Assembly (NCBI RefSeq): GCF_030764225.1 | Contig: NZ_JASAXH010000001.1 | DNA: 64,000 bases | Direction: 5' to 3' (one strand) | DNA from: Phocoenobacter atlanticus | Lineage (GTDB): Bacteria > Pseudomonadota > Gammaproteobacteria > Enterobacterales > Pasteurellaceae | Shown: piece by piece, positions 33,814 through 42,683 of the stretch | How the letters are laid out: each line of letters opens with the position of its first letter | Numbering within the stretch: position 1 is the stretch's first letter | Notes under the pieces: model-generated | The model's database searches: none | What the model was told of the DNA's origin: nothing | What the model saw: the letters and a program-made list of their open reading frames with translations, nothing else | Position numbers and translations under genes: made by a program

Positions 33814-33841
33814 GTAGAGACGTAGCATGCTACGTCTCTAC
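33814..33841. repeat. Perfect 28-bp palindrome in the malE-malF gap
   Basis: The left arm GTAGAGACGTAGCA meets its exact reverse complement around a central GCATGC. In RNA it would form a 12-14 bp hairpin just after malE. Related palindromes lie at 50318-50345 and 61704-61731. Confidence 0.95.
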
Positions 33842-33878
33842 AGTTCTATGCAAAATTTTTAGTATTTGAATAAATTAA

Positions 33879-35063
33879 TTACTCTTTTTCAATTTTCGCT
33901 TGTGCTTCATCAAGTGCTGCTTTAACACTTTGACGACCTGTTACCGCATTGGTAATCGCTGCTTTTTCTGAATACCAGAAACGGCTCATTTCAGGGATAT
34001 TAGGCATTACTTCACCATTTTCCGCATTTTCCATTGTTGCCGCAATGCGTGGATCTTTGGCTAACACTTTTTGATAGCTTTTCAATGCCACCGCACCTAA
34101 TGCAACATCTTTGTTTACGGTTTCTAAACCGCTATCTGTTAATAAATAGTTTTCCATAAACTCTTTAACCAGATCTTTATTTGGACTTGCTGCATTCACC
34201 CCAGCACTTAATACGCCAACAAATGGTTTACCTGCTTTACCGTTTAATTTAGGTAATACTGCTACGCCATAGTTGATACCGCTTTTCTCAATATTTGCCC
34301 AAGCCCAAGGACCATTAATTGTTAACGCGGTTTGACCTTTATTAAAGCCCGCTTCTGCAACGGCATAGTCAGTATCTTTGTTGATGACTTTTTGTTTCAC
34401 TAAATCAACCACAAACTGTAACCCTTTTTGTGCTGCTTTATTGTTCACGCCAATATCTTTTGCATCATAACCTTTATCAGTTAATTTGAACGCGTAAGCA
34501 CCTTGTGAAGAGATAATTGGCCAAGTGAAGTAAGGTTCAGCTAAGTTCCACATAATCGCTGATTTACCGTCTTTTTTAAGTTTTTTATCTAACTCAATGA
34601 CTTCTTTCCACGTTTTAGGAGCGGTTGGTACTAAATCTTTGTTATAGATTAAAGATAAAGATTCCACTGCGATTGGGTAAGCAATTTGTTTACCTTTATA
34701 GCTTGTTGCTTTCCAACCAATGTCAGATAATTTTGCTTTAAACTCGGCACTTGGTTGAATTTCTGCAAGCAAACCTGCTTGTGCATAGCCACCAAAACGG
34801 TCGTGAGCAAAAATAATCACATCTGGACCATCACCAGAAGCGGCAACTTGTGGATACACTTCTTCTAATTTAGAAGGATGCTCGACAACAACTTTTACAC
34901 CAGTATCCGCTTCAAACTTTTTACCCACTTCGGCTAATCCGTTGTAACCTTTATCTGCATTGATCCAAATGTTGATTTGACCTTCAACCATTTTTGCATA
35001 CACACCTTGTGCCACAGATAAACCTGCTAATACGGCAAGGGCTGTTTTTGTTAAATTTCTCAT
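33879..35063 (-). CDS. malE: Maltose/maltodextrin-binding periplasmic protein
   Basis: 394 residues with a signal peptide (cleavage near GVYAKM). The mature part is close to E. coli MBP throughout: EGQINIWINADKGYNGLAEV, YPIAVESLSLIYNKDLVP, NGPWAWANIEKSGINYGV and a late SYQKVLAKDPRIAATMENA. It binds maltose and maltodextrins and hands them to MalF/MalG. It is the first gene of its operon, opposite malK, downstream of two MalT boxes. Confidence 0.98.
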   Translation of the reverse strand: MRNLTKTALAVLAGLSVAQGVYAKMVEGQINIWINADKGYNGLAEVGKKFEADTGVKVVVEHPSKLEEVYPQVAASGDGPDVIIFAHDRFGGYAQAGLLAEIQPSAEFKAKLSDIGWKATSYKGKQIAYPIAVESLSLIYNKDLVPTAPKTWKEVIELDKKLKKDGKSAIMWNLAEPYFTWPIISSQGAYAFKLTDKGYDAKDIGVNNKAAQKGLQFVVDLVKQKVINKDTDYAVAEAGFNKGQTALTINGPWAWANIEKSGINYGVAVLPKLNGKAGKPFVGVLSAGVNAASPNKDLVKEFMENYLLTDSGLETVNKDVALGAVALKSYQKVLAKDPRIAATMENAENGEVMPNIPEMSRFWYSEKAAITNAVTGRQSVKAALDEAQAKIEKE

Positions 35064-35144
35064 AACATTTTCCTCTTTGTTTGTTGATATATAAAGAAAC
35101 TAAGATAATTCGAGCGGTATAATGAAATAATTATATTTAAAAGA

Positions 35145-35167
35145 CCTCATCCCCCCCTCTCATCCCC
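35145..35167 (-). promoter_or_regulatory. Two MalT boxes upstream of malE
   Basis: On the minus strand GGGGATGAGG (35145-35154) fits the MalT consensus GGGGAKGAGG exactly, and GGGGATGAGA (35158-35167) differs in the last base. They are in the same orientation, 13 bases apart start to start, and point at malE, whose ATG is about 82 bases away. This is the expected activator site array of the mal divergent promoters. Confidence 0.85.
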
Positions 35168-35179
35168 TATTATTTTTTT

Positions 35180-35268
35180 TGTGAACTTGATCATACTTCT
35201 TACATTATTATCGAATATTTGTGACAGTGATCACAAAAAAACAATTTAATTTCGTGATCTATATCACA
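35180..35268. promoter_or_regulatory. Three CRP-like sites between malE and malK
   Basis: TGTGACAGTGATCACA at 35220-35235 is a perfect TGTGA-N6-TCACA site. CGTGATCTATATCACA (35253-35268) and TGTGAACTTGATCATA (35180-35195) each differ at one or two arm bases. Together with the MalT boxes they fill the 331-base malE-malK gap, much like the multi-CRP mal control region of E. coli. No clear MalT box was found on the malK side. Confidence 0.85.
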
Positions 35269-35394
35269 AAAAAATACTTTATTTGCACAAAAAAAGACCG
35301 CTTATATTTTATGATTTTTTTTATCCAAGTATGATGTTTTCCCTAGATAATATTATTATATTAGTTTTCAATAAAAAAAGAGAGGATAAATACA

Positions 35395-36510
35395 ATGGCT
35401 GATGTTCGATTAGTAAATGTAAGTAAATCTTATGGCGATATCCATATTTCAAAAGATGTAAATCTTGAGATAAAAGAAGGCGAATTTGTGGTTTTCGTTG
35501 GACCTTCTGGTTGTGGAAAATCAACGTTACTGCGTATGATAGCAGGCTTAGAAGATATTACAACAGGTGATCTATTTATTGGTGATACAAGAATGAATGA
35601 TATTCCACCTGCTAAACGTAATATTGGTATGGTGTTTCAATCTTATGCCCTTTACCCTCATTTAAGTGTGGCTGAGAATATGTCTTTTGGATTGAAATTA
35701 GCGAAAGCAAGTAAGACAGATATTGATAAAAGAGTTAATCAAGTGTCTGAAATCTTGCAACTTGCTCACTTATTAGAACGTAAACCAAAAGAGCTTTCAG
35801 GGGGACAACGTCAACGTGTGGCGATTGGGCGAACCTTAGTTTCTCAACCAGAAGTGTTTTTGTTAGATGAACCACTTTCTAATTTAGATGCGGCATTACG
35901 TGTGCAAATGCGTGTCGAAATTTCAAAGCTCCACAAACGTTTAAACCGCACAATGATTTACGTTACTCACGATCAAATTGAAGCGATGACCCTTGCGGAT
36001 AAAATTGTCGTTTTAAAAGCAGGAGGCGTGGCACAAGTCGGTAAACCATTAGAGCTTTATCACTATCCAGCTAATCGCTTTGTGGCAGGGTTTATTGGTT
36101 CACCAAAAATGAATTTCTTACCTGTGAAAGTCATTGATGTGCGTGAAGGTGGCGTAAAAATTGAATTACCAGATTCTACACACCTTAATTTCTGGGTGCC
36201 AGTTGAAAGTGCAGGAGTAAAAGTGGGTGATAATCTTTCACTTGGACTTCGCCCTGAGCATTTATTACCTTCTGATCAAGCTGAAATTTGTATTAAAGGA
36301 AAAGTAAAAGTGGTGGAACAGCTTGGTAATGAAACCCAAATTCATATTGAAATGCCACCGATTAAACAAAACCTTGTTTATCGCCAAAATGATATTGTAT
36401 TAGTCTCAGAAGACGATGAAATGGCTATTGGGATTGATCCAAATCGTTGCCATCTATTTAAGGAAGATGGTACAGCTTGCAAGCGATTATTTAAAGAGCT
36501 TGGGGTGTAA
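35395..36510 (+). CDS. malK: Maltose/maltodextrin ABC transporter ATP-binding protein
   Basis: 371 residues, the E. coli length. Walker A GPSGCGKST is at about 36-44, the Q loop is in MVFQSYALYPHLSV, the signature is LSGGQRQRVAIGRTL near 135, Walker B is VFLLDEPLSNLDAALR near 155 and the switch is VTHDQIEAMT. The C-terminal TOBE domain (about 240-371) regulates MalT and binds EIIA-Glc in E. coli. It opens malK-lamB-malM-malS. AGAGGAT precedes the ATG. Confidence 0.97.
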   Translation: MADVRLVNVSKSYGDIHISKDVNLEIKEGEFVVFVGPSGCGKSTLLRMIAGLEDITTGDLFIGDTRMNDIPPAKRNIGMVFQSYALYPHLSVAENMSFGLKLAKASKTDIDKRVNQVSEILQLAHLLERKPKELSGGQRQRVAIGRTLVSQPEVFLLDEPLSNLDAALRVQMRVEISKLHKRLNRTMIYVTHDQIEAMTLADKIVVLKAGGVAQVGKPLELYHYPANRFVAGFIGSPKMNFLPVKVIDVREGGVKIELPDSTHLNFWVPVESAGVKVGDNLSLGLRPEHLLPSDQAEICIKGKVKVVEQLGNETQIHIEMPPIKQNLVYRQNDIVLVSEDDEMAIGIDPNRCHLFKEDGTACKRLFKELGV

Positions 36511-36577
36511 GTATTTTTTCATAGTAATCACAAAAACAAAAACTTTATTCTATTTACTTAATCATAAGGAGTCTGTT

Positions 36578-37786
36578 ATGAATAAAAAAACTTTACTTGC
36601 AGCGGTTATTTCTGGTGCGATTATGTCAAGTTCTGCTTTTGCGGTAGATTTTCACGGTTATGCTCGTTCAGGTATTGGCTGGACAAATGGAGGGGGTGGA
36701 CAACCTTTATTACAAGTAACCAATAACCCTTTTGCTCCTAAATACCGTTTAGGAAATGAAGCAGATACTTATATGGAGCTTAAATTAGGTCAAGAATTAT
36801 ATAAAGATGGTGAAAAATCAATTTATTTTGACTCTAATCTTGCTTACAAAACTAGCCAAAAAGTTGATTGGGAATCGACTAGCCCAGCATTTCGTGAAGT
36901 TAATGTACAATTTAAAAACTTTGCGGATAGCTTACCGGGTGCAACCTTATGGGCAGGTAAACGTTTCTATCAACGCCACGATGTCCACATGAATGACTTC
37001 TACTACTGGGATATTTCAGGTCCGGGTGCAGGGGTTGAAAATATTGATGTAGGTGCTGGTAAACTCTCTTTAGCTGTAACTCGTAATACAGAGAGTGGCG
37101 GTGCTGTACTTGGTGCTGAAAAAGCTGATGTATATAATGATGTTTTTGATGTACGTTTGGCAGGTATCAAGACCAATGAAAATGGTTCATTAGAATTGGG
37201 TGTTGATTATGGTAGAGCTCATGCTAAAGATGGTGCTAAATTTGTTGATGGAGCCACTAAAAATGGTTATATGCTAACAGCAGAACACACTCAAGGTAAT
37301 TTCTTCGGTGGCTTTAATAAATTTACTATTCAATATGCAAAAGATGCAATGACTTCTTGGAACTCTGGTCATTCACAAGGATCAAGAGTTGATAACAAAG
37401 GTTCAATGTTACGCCTAATTGATCAAGGAGTGGTTAAGTTTAGTGATAAAGTTGAAACAATGTATACCTTAATTTATCAAAAAACAGATCTAGATAATGA
37501 TAATGGTAATACTTGGTATTCAGCAGGTATTCGCCCAATGTATAAATGGAATAAAACAATGAGTACATTGCTTGAATTGGGTTATGATCGTGTTAAACAA
37601 CAAAAAGATGGGAAAAAAGATAGCCTATTTAAAACAACTTTAGCACAACAATGGCAAGCAGGTGACAGCATTTGGGCAAGACCAGCAATTCGTGTATTTG
37701 GAACCTATGCAAAAGCAAATGATAAAAAATTAAATGGTAAAGATCACCAATTTGTTTACGGTGTTCAATTTGAAGCGTGGTGGTAA
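36578..37786 (+). CDS. lamB: Maltoporin
   Basis: 402 residues from the ATG at 36578, preceded by AAGGAG; the frame is open further upstream into malK, but that is not coding. Signal peptide cleavage is near SSAFAVDFHGYARSG, the usual start of mature LamB. The 18-strand barrel has LamB hallmarks (FWGGKRFYQRHDVH-like WAGKRFYQRHDVHMNDFYYWD near 130) and ends in aromatic EAWW. It lets maltodextrins cross the outer membrane. Confidence 0.96.
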   Translation: MNKKTLLAAVISGAIMSSSAFAVDFHGYARSGIGWTNGGGGQPLLQVTNNPFAPKYRLGNEADTYMELKLGQELYKDGEKSIYFDSNLAYKTSQKVDWESTSPAFREVNVQFKNFADSLPGATLWAGKRFYQRHDVHMNDFYYWDISGPGAGVENIDVGAGKLSLAVTRNTESGGAVLGAEKADVYNDVFDVRLAGIKTNENGSLELGVDYGRAHAKDGAKFVDGATKNGYMLTAEHTQGNFFGGFNKFTIQYAKDAMTSWNSGHSQGSRVDNKGSMLRLIDQGVVKFSDKVETMYTLIYQKTDLDNDNGNTWYSAGIRPMYKWNKTMSTLLELGYDRVKQQKDGKKDSLFKTTLAQQWQAGDSIWARPAIRVFGTYAKANDKKLNGKDHQFVYGVQFEAWW

Positions 37787-37814
37787 TATTTCCACAATAC
37801 ACCTTTAAGTAAAT

Positions 37815-37874
37815 AATAAGCGGTTACATTCTTCCATTTTTTTGCAAAAAATTGATAAGATCTAACCGCTTATT
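37815..37874. terminator. Inverted uptake-signal hairpin between lamB and malM
   Basis: AATAAGCGGTTA (37815-37826) and TAACCGCTTATT (37863-37874) pair perfectly, with TTTTTTTGCAAAAAATT in the loop and TTTTGT after. It probably lowers transcription of malM-malS relative to lamB. Confidence 0.75.
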
Positions 37875-37907
37875 TTGTATAAATACTACAAAACCATAGG
37901 AAATATT

Positions 37908-38768
37908 ATGAAAAATAAAATTACTCTTTTGATTTCAACCTTTTTTGCTGTATCAGTATTAGCAAGTCCTTCTCAGTTAGATCAAACTAAGTTACAAAAT
38001 CTTAATTGGCAAAATGTGAATTTATCACAACAACAAGTGACAGATATTACATCAAATCAAGTTAAACATTTTATTTCTTCTATTGCAGGTTTTGATAGTG
38101 CAGTTATTGGCTATAAAATTCCTGCTAATCAAGGAACAATAAAAGTAAATCTCAGTAGTTTAGTGGTGGATAACGATCATATTTTTGTGCCTAATATGTT
38201 AGTATTTGATGCAAATTTTAATCCATCTGTTACCTATCCTGCTTCAACCTTTAAACTTGCTGAGGCTCGTGGTTTGGATGAACCTCAATTAACGGCACAA
38301 TTAAGTTTAACCCCAACAGCAAATCAAGATTACCTTTACTTATTGATCTATACTACAAAACAAGATTTAGAAAAAACAACCACTATTACTCACCCAGCCA
38401 AACTTTATGCAAAAGCAAAAGGTAATCAACCGCCAGCAATTAATGATCTTCAAGTCAAACATACTAATTCTGGAAAAATCAAAATTGAAATTGATGGTGT
38501 ACAAACCAGCCAATTTATTGGGTTAAATGGTCCACTTTTTGAAGCCAAACAACCACAAGCAACGGTTGTAGGGAAACAACAAAAAGCAACCCCAAAACGC
38601 ACTCAAAAAGTAGAAAACAGCACTGAACAATATTTTAATAATGCCGTTCTTAGTGCATTGAAAAATAACGATATTAGTAAAGCAATGAACCTAGTGAATG
38701 AAGCAGAACAGTTAGGATTAACGCAACCACGTAAAATATTCCTTAAAAAAGTTGCTGCTAAGAAATAA
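37908..38768 (+). CDS. malM: Maltose operon periplasmic protein MalM
   Basis: 286 residues with a signal peptide (cleavage near VLASPSQ). The N-terminal half has the MalM pattern (LNWQNVNLSQQQVTDITSNQ, FDSAVIGYKIPANQGTI) and a C-terminal helical stretch follows a Lys/Gln-rich linker. The ATG at 37908 has AGGAAA upstream. MalM is maltose-regulated and periplasmic in E. coli, but its function is unknown. It lies between lamB and malS. Confidence 0.9.
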   Translation: MKNKITLLISTFFAVSVLASPSQLDQTKLQNLNWQNVNLSQQQVTDITSNQVKHFISSIAGFDSAVIGYKIPANQGTIKVNLSSLVVDNDHIFVPNMLVFDANFNPSVTYPASTFKLAEARGLDEPQLTAQLSLTPTANQDYLYLLIYTTKQDLEKTTTITHPAKLYAKAKGNQPPAINDLQVKHTNSGKIKIEIDGVQTSQFIGLNGPLFEAKQPQATVVGKQQKATPKRTQKVENSTEQYFNNAVLSALKNNDISKAMNLVNEAEQLGLTQPRKIFLKKVAAKK

Positions 38769-38786
38769 TATTCGAGGAGTGGCACA

Positions 38787-40826
38787 ATGAAAAAATGGTT
38801 ATTATTACCTGCCGTTATATCGAGCATTGCCTATGCTGAACAATGGCAAAACACACTGTTTCCTCATTTTGAAAAACAGCAAAAGTCTGTTTTTCAAGCT
38901 AGAGCAGATTTGGAAAAAGGTAATTATCCACTACAATTTCATTTTGATAAAAAGTGCTATCAGCCTGAAAAAAATATCAAGTTAAATACCGCTTTATCCC
39001 TTGTTCCTTGTAAGGATAAAAAGGTAAATTTGCGTATTTTTAGAAAAGGGCAATATATCGCCACTATCAATATGCAAGCGACAACTCCTACATTAAAAGT
39101 AACGGTTAAACCTATCGAACCACCTAAAAAAATAGTAAAAACCTGCCCTGTCTGGAATAAAAAACCAGTGATTATTGATGTATCCTCTACCTTTAAAAAT
39201 GGTGAAAAAATACGAGATTTCTATTCAGGGCAAGTCGCGACCGTAGAGCAGGGGAAAGTAACAATGTTACCCGATCCAAATGCGAACGGATTACTACTTT
39301 TAGAACTTGCTAATTCGACGATTAAACCTACTTTTGATTGGCATAATGCCATTGTTTATTTTGTACTGACGGATCGCTTTTATAATGGCAATACTGCCAA
39401 TGATCATAGTTATGGACGTAAAAATGATGGAATGCAGGAAATCGGTACTTTTCACGGTGGTGATCTCAAAGGCTTAACCCAAAAATTAGATTATTTATCA
39501 GAACTTGGTATCAATACTATTTGGATCAGCTCACCCTTAGAGCAAATTCACGGTTGGGTTGGTGGTGGCTCTCAAGGGGATTTTCCACACTATGGTTATC
39601 ACGGTTATTATCATCTAGATTGGACAAAACTCGATGCTAATATGGGGACAGAGCAAGAGTTAAAAGCATTTGTTGATCAAGCTCATAAAAAAGGTATTCG
39701 TGTACTATTTGATATCGTAATGAACCATACTGGCTATGCAACGTTGGCGGATATGCAACAGTTTAAGTTTGGTAAACTTTATTTAGATGCTCAAGAAGCC
39801 GAAAAAACATTTGGTAAAAAATGGACAGATTGGACGCCAAAAGCCAATGAAAATTGGCATAAATTTAATGAGTATATTCATTTTGGTCATAAAGAAGGCT
39901 GGAAAAACTGGTGGGGAAAGGCTTGGGTGCGTTCCGATATTGGCGATTATGATGGAGCAAAATTTAATGATCTGCAAATGTCACTTACCTCATTACCTGA
40001 TTTGAAAACAGAGGCGGAACAAGCGGTAACATTACCTGCATTTTTTGCAAAAAAAGAAACTAATGCTAAAAAGCTAGACAATGCCAAAGTACGTGATTAT
40101 CTGATTACTTGGTTAAGTGATTGGGTGCGTGAATATGGTATTGACGGTTTTCGTGTTGATACGGCGAAACACGTTGAAAAAAGTACGTGGCTCGCTTTAA
40201 AAAATGCTTCATCAAAAGCTTTAAAAGAATGGCAAAAAAATCACAAAAATTTTGGTAATAATTTTTGGATGACAGGAGAAGCGTGGGGCTTAGGTGTAAT
40301 GAAAAATGATTATTATCAAAATGGCTTTGATGCGATGATCAATTTTGAGTTCCAAAATGAAGCTCAAAAATCCTTAGATTGTTTTGCAAATATTGGAGAA
40401 ACCTATCAATTAATGAGCAACAAATTAACCGATTTTAATGTGTTAAGTTATCTTTCTTCCCACGATACAGAGCTGTTTTTTGATAAAGCGAGTAAACAAG
40501 ATTTAAACAAACAAAAAATAGCAGGCAGTTTATTAATGCTCTCTCCGGGTGCAGTACAAATTTATTATGGTGATGAAACCGCTCGTCCATTTGGTGCAAC
40601 AGGATCAGATCCATTGCAAGGCACACGCTCAGATATGAACTGGGAAGATCTAACCAAGCCAGAGCATCAAGCATTATTTAACCATTGGAAAAAATTAACC
40701 CATTTCAGAAAAAAACATATTGCAGTTGGAAAAGGAAAAAATATCACACTTGAAACTCAAAATTATTTTGCATTTAGTCGTCAGTATGATAAAGACAAAG
40801 TAATGGTTGTTTGGGTTGGGAAATAG
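38787..40826 (+). CDS. malS: Periplasmic alpha-amylase
   Basis: 679 residues, compared with 676 for E. coli MalS. A signal peptide (cleavage near SIAYA) and an N-terminal beta domain of about 180 residues precede a GH13 barrel. The catalytic motifs are GFRVDTAKHV (nucleophile Asp near 457), GEAWG (Glu near 503) and SSHDTELF (Asp near 564). A calcium/substrate site VMNHTGY is also present. It trims long maltodextrins in the periplasm. Unlike E. coli, where malS stands alone, here it ends the malK operon, 18 bases after malM. Confidence 0.95.
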   Translation: MKKWLLLPAVISSIAYAEQWQNTLFPHFEKQQKSVFQARADLEKGNYPLQFHFDKKCYQPEKNIKLNTALSLVPCKDKKVNLRIFRKGQYIATINMQATTPTLKVTVKPIEPPKKIVKTCPVWNKKPVIIDVSSTFKNGEKIRDFYSGQVATVEQGKVTMLPDPNANGLLLLELANSTIKPTFDWHNAIVYFVLTDRFYNGNTANDHSYGRKNDGMQEIGTFHGGDLKGLTQKLDYLSELGINTIWISSPLEQIHGWVGGGSQGDFPHYGYHGYYHLDWTKLDANMGTEQELKAFVDQAHKKGIRVLFDIVMNHTGYATLADMQQFKFGKLYLDAQEAEKTFGKKWTDWTPKANENWHKFNEYIHFGHKEGWKNWWGKAWVRSDIGDYDGAKFNDLQMSLTSLPDLKTEAEQAVTLPAFFAKKETNAKKLDNAKVRDYLITWLSDWVREYGIDGFRVDTAKHVEKSTWLALKNASSKALKEWQKNHKNFGNNFWMTGEAWGLGVMKNDYYQNGFDAMINFEFQNEAQKSLDCFANIGETYQLMSNKLTDFNVLSYLSSHDTELFFDKASKQDLNKQKIAGSLLMLSPGAVQIYYGDETARPFGATGSDPLQGTRSDMNWEDLTKPEHQALFNHWKKLTHFRKKHIAVGKGKNITLETQNYFAFSRQYDKDKVMVVWVGK

Positions 40827-40876
40827 GCAATCGTAAACTTTTAATTATTGATTTTATAAAATTAATCGTAATAATT

Positions 40877-41169
40877 CCCCCTCCCTAGCCCTCCCCCGCA
40901 AGCGGAGGAGGGGATCTGAAAGCCTAGCACTTTCACGCAAGCGGAGGAGGGGATCTGAAAGCCTAGCACTTTCACGCAAGCGGAGGAGGGGATCTGAAAG
41001 CCTAGCACTTTCACGCAAGCGGAGGAGGGGATCTGAAAGCCTAGCACTTTCACGCAAGTGGAGGAGAGGATCTGAAAGCTTAGCACTTTCACGCAAGTGG
41101 AGATGAAAATTATCCCTCTTTATGCAAAAAATTCCTCCCTCCGCGTGCGGGGGGAGGCTAGGAGGGGGG
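40877..41169. repeat. G/C-rich repeat element, locus 2, with 39-bp tandem repeats
   Basis: The 475-base gap between malS and nhaC contains no gene. The element opens with CCCCCTCCCTAGCCCTCCCC and closes at 41132-41169 with the inverted counterpart (TTCCTCCCTCCGCGTGCGGG then GGGAGGCTAGGAGGGGGG). Between them are five units of exactly 39 bases, starting at 40898, 40937, 40976, 41015 and 41054, plus a partial sixth. Each unit starts GCAAGCGGAGGAGGGGATCT. Units 2-4 are identical and unit 5 has drifted. Confidence 0.95.
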
Positions 41170-41301
41170 CATAAATTTCAAGATCTTACCTGCTGAAAAA
41201 TAAACAATCACAACTTGATTTTAATAGCATTTTTGACTATCTTGTACGGTTTGATTTAAGCATAGTCTTAAATAAAATTTAATCAATGGAGAAAAAACAC
41301 A

Positions 41302-42612
41302 ATGCCAAATGGCACAAATCTAAATAAAGGTAATATTAAAGGCTTATTTCCTTTATTTGCTTTTTTAATCACTTATATCCTTGTTAGGGTAATCTCGGGA
41401 AGTTTTGAAACAATGCCGATTATGATCGGTATTTCTATTGGGTGTTTAGTTGCTTTTTTCTTAAATGATAAAGATCATAAAATTTCTTTCACTAAAAAAG
41501 TTGCTATTTTTTGTAAAGGTGGTGGCGAAGAAACCCTTATTTTAATGGTGATTATTTTCCTATTGGCAGGGGCATTTTATAGTGTGGCAAATTCAATGCA
41601 CGCGGTTGACTCAATTGTTAATATTGGATTAAGTATCTTGCCTTCAAATATTATTTTACCGGGTTTGTTCGTGGTATCTTGTATCCTGAGCTTTGCAATG
41701 GGAACGTCAATGGGGACGGTTTCAACTTTGGCACCGATTGCCATTGGTATAGCAACTAAAATTGGGATTGATATTCCATTAGTTGCGGGTCTCGTAATTG
41801 GTGGGGCAATGTTTGGGGATAACCTTTCTTTCATTTCGGACACCACCATTGCAGCAACTCGAACCCAAGAAGTCACAATGAAAGAGAAATTTAAAGTCAA
41901 TTTCTTAATGGTACTGCCTGCGATTATTATCAATATTGCCTTATTATTGCTTGTTGATGTAAATACAACTGCTGCTACGGAACACCTTGATTTTAATTTA
42001 CTGAATATCCTACCTTATGCAATTATTATCGTACTTTCTTTGGTGGGGATGCACGTGATTCCTGTAATGGGATTGGGGATTTTATCAGGCTTAATTATTG
42101 GTGTTATTCATCAAGATTTCACTCTGCTTGAAAGTTTTAAAGTAATTCATACTGGAATGGTTTGGATGGAAGATATGGCGTTAATTGCCGTATTAGTTGG
42201 TGGTATGGTGGCATTGATGAAATATTTAGGTGGGATTGATTACCTACTTTATCACTTAACCAAAAATGTAAAAAGTGTAAGAGCAGGTGAATTTAGTATC
42301 GCAACGCTTGTCAGTTTATTAGATATTGCGACCACGAATAATACCATCTCAATCATTGTTTCAGGTCCTATCGCAAAAAATATCGGTAAGGAAATCGGAA
42401 TAAATAGAAGTCGAATTGCGGCAATTTTAGATCTCTTTTCTTCGGCATTTAGTGGTTTATCGCCATTTGGTGGGCAATTATTGGTAATGGCGGGATTATG
42501 CTCGATTTCTCCGATAGATATTATTCCCTATGTTTGGTATTGTATGCTAATGTTAGTCTTTGGTATTTTCTTTATTATGATTGGTTGGCCAAATATTAAA
42601 AGAAAGAAGTAA
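41302..42612 (+). CDS. nhaC: Na+/H+ antiporter, NhaC family
   Basis: 436-residue integral membrane protein with about ten to eleven helices. NhaC-family motifs are present: GTSMGTVSTLAPIAIGIA near 133-150, GGAMFGDNLSFISDTTIAATRTQ near 166-188 and SGLSPFGGQLLVMAG near 387. It would export Na+ in exchange for H+. NhaC-like proteins also include amino-acid exchangers (malate/lactate or arginine/ornithine types), so the substrate is a family-level call. It separates malS from malT and has no visible tie to maltose use. Nothing clear lies in 41171-41301 apart from a TTGACT that could be a -35 box. Confidence 0.85.
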   Translation: MPNGTNLNKGNIKGLFPLFAFLITYILVRVISGSFETMPIMIGISIGCLVAFFLNDKDHKISFTKKVAIFCKGGGEETLILMVIIFLLAGAFYSVANSMHAVDSIVNIGLSILPSNIILPGLFVVSCILSFAMGTSMGTVSTLAPIAIGIATKIGIDIPLVAGLVIGGAMFGDNLSFISDTTIAATRTQEVTMKEKFKVNFLMVLPAIIINIALLLLVDVNTTAATEHLDFNLLNILPYAIIIVLSLVGMHVIPVMGLGILSGLIIGVIHQDFTLLESFKVIHTGMVWMEDMALIAVLVGGMVALMKYLGGIDYLLYHLTKNVKSVRAGEFSIATLVSLLDIATTNNTISIIVSGPIAKNIGKEIGINRSRIAAILDLFSSAFSGLSPFGGQLLVMAGLCSISPIDIIPYVWYCMLMLVFGIFFIMIGWPNIKRKK

Positions 42613-42683
42613 GCTAAAAAAATTTATACTTGTTTAGTGGCTGTATTTTGTTGCAGTCATAATATTAATACAATGGAGGTAAA

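Noticed and set aside
40854..41096. Open frames of 76 and 80 codons with a 13-residue repeat
   Set aside because: They arise because the 39-base tandem repeat is a multiple of three; no ribosome site, overlapping frames are equally open, and the composition is that of the DNA repeat.
41577..41933. 118-codon minus-strand frame opposite nhaC
   Set aside because: Shadow of the antiporter gene with no start signal.
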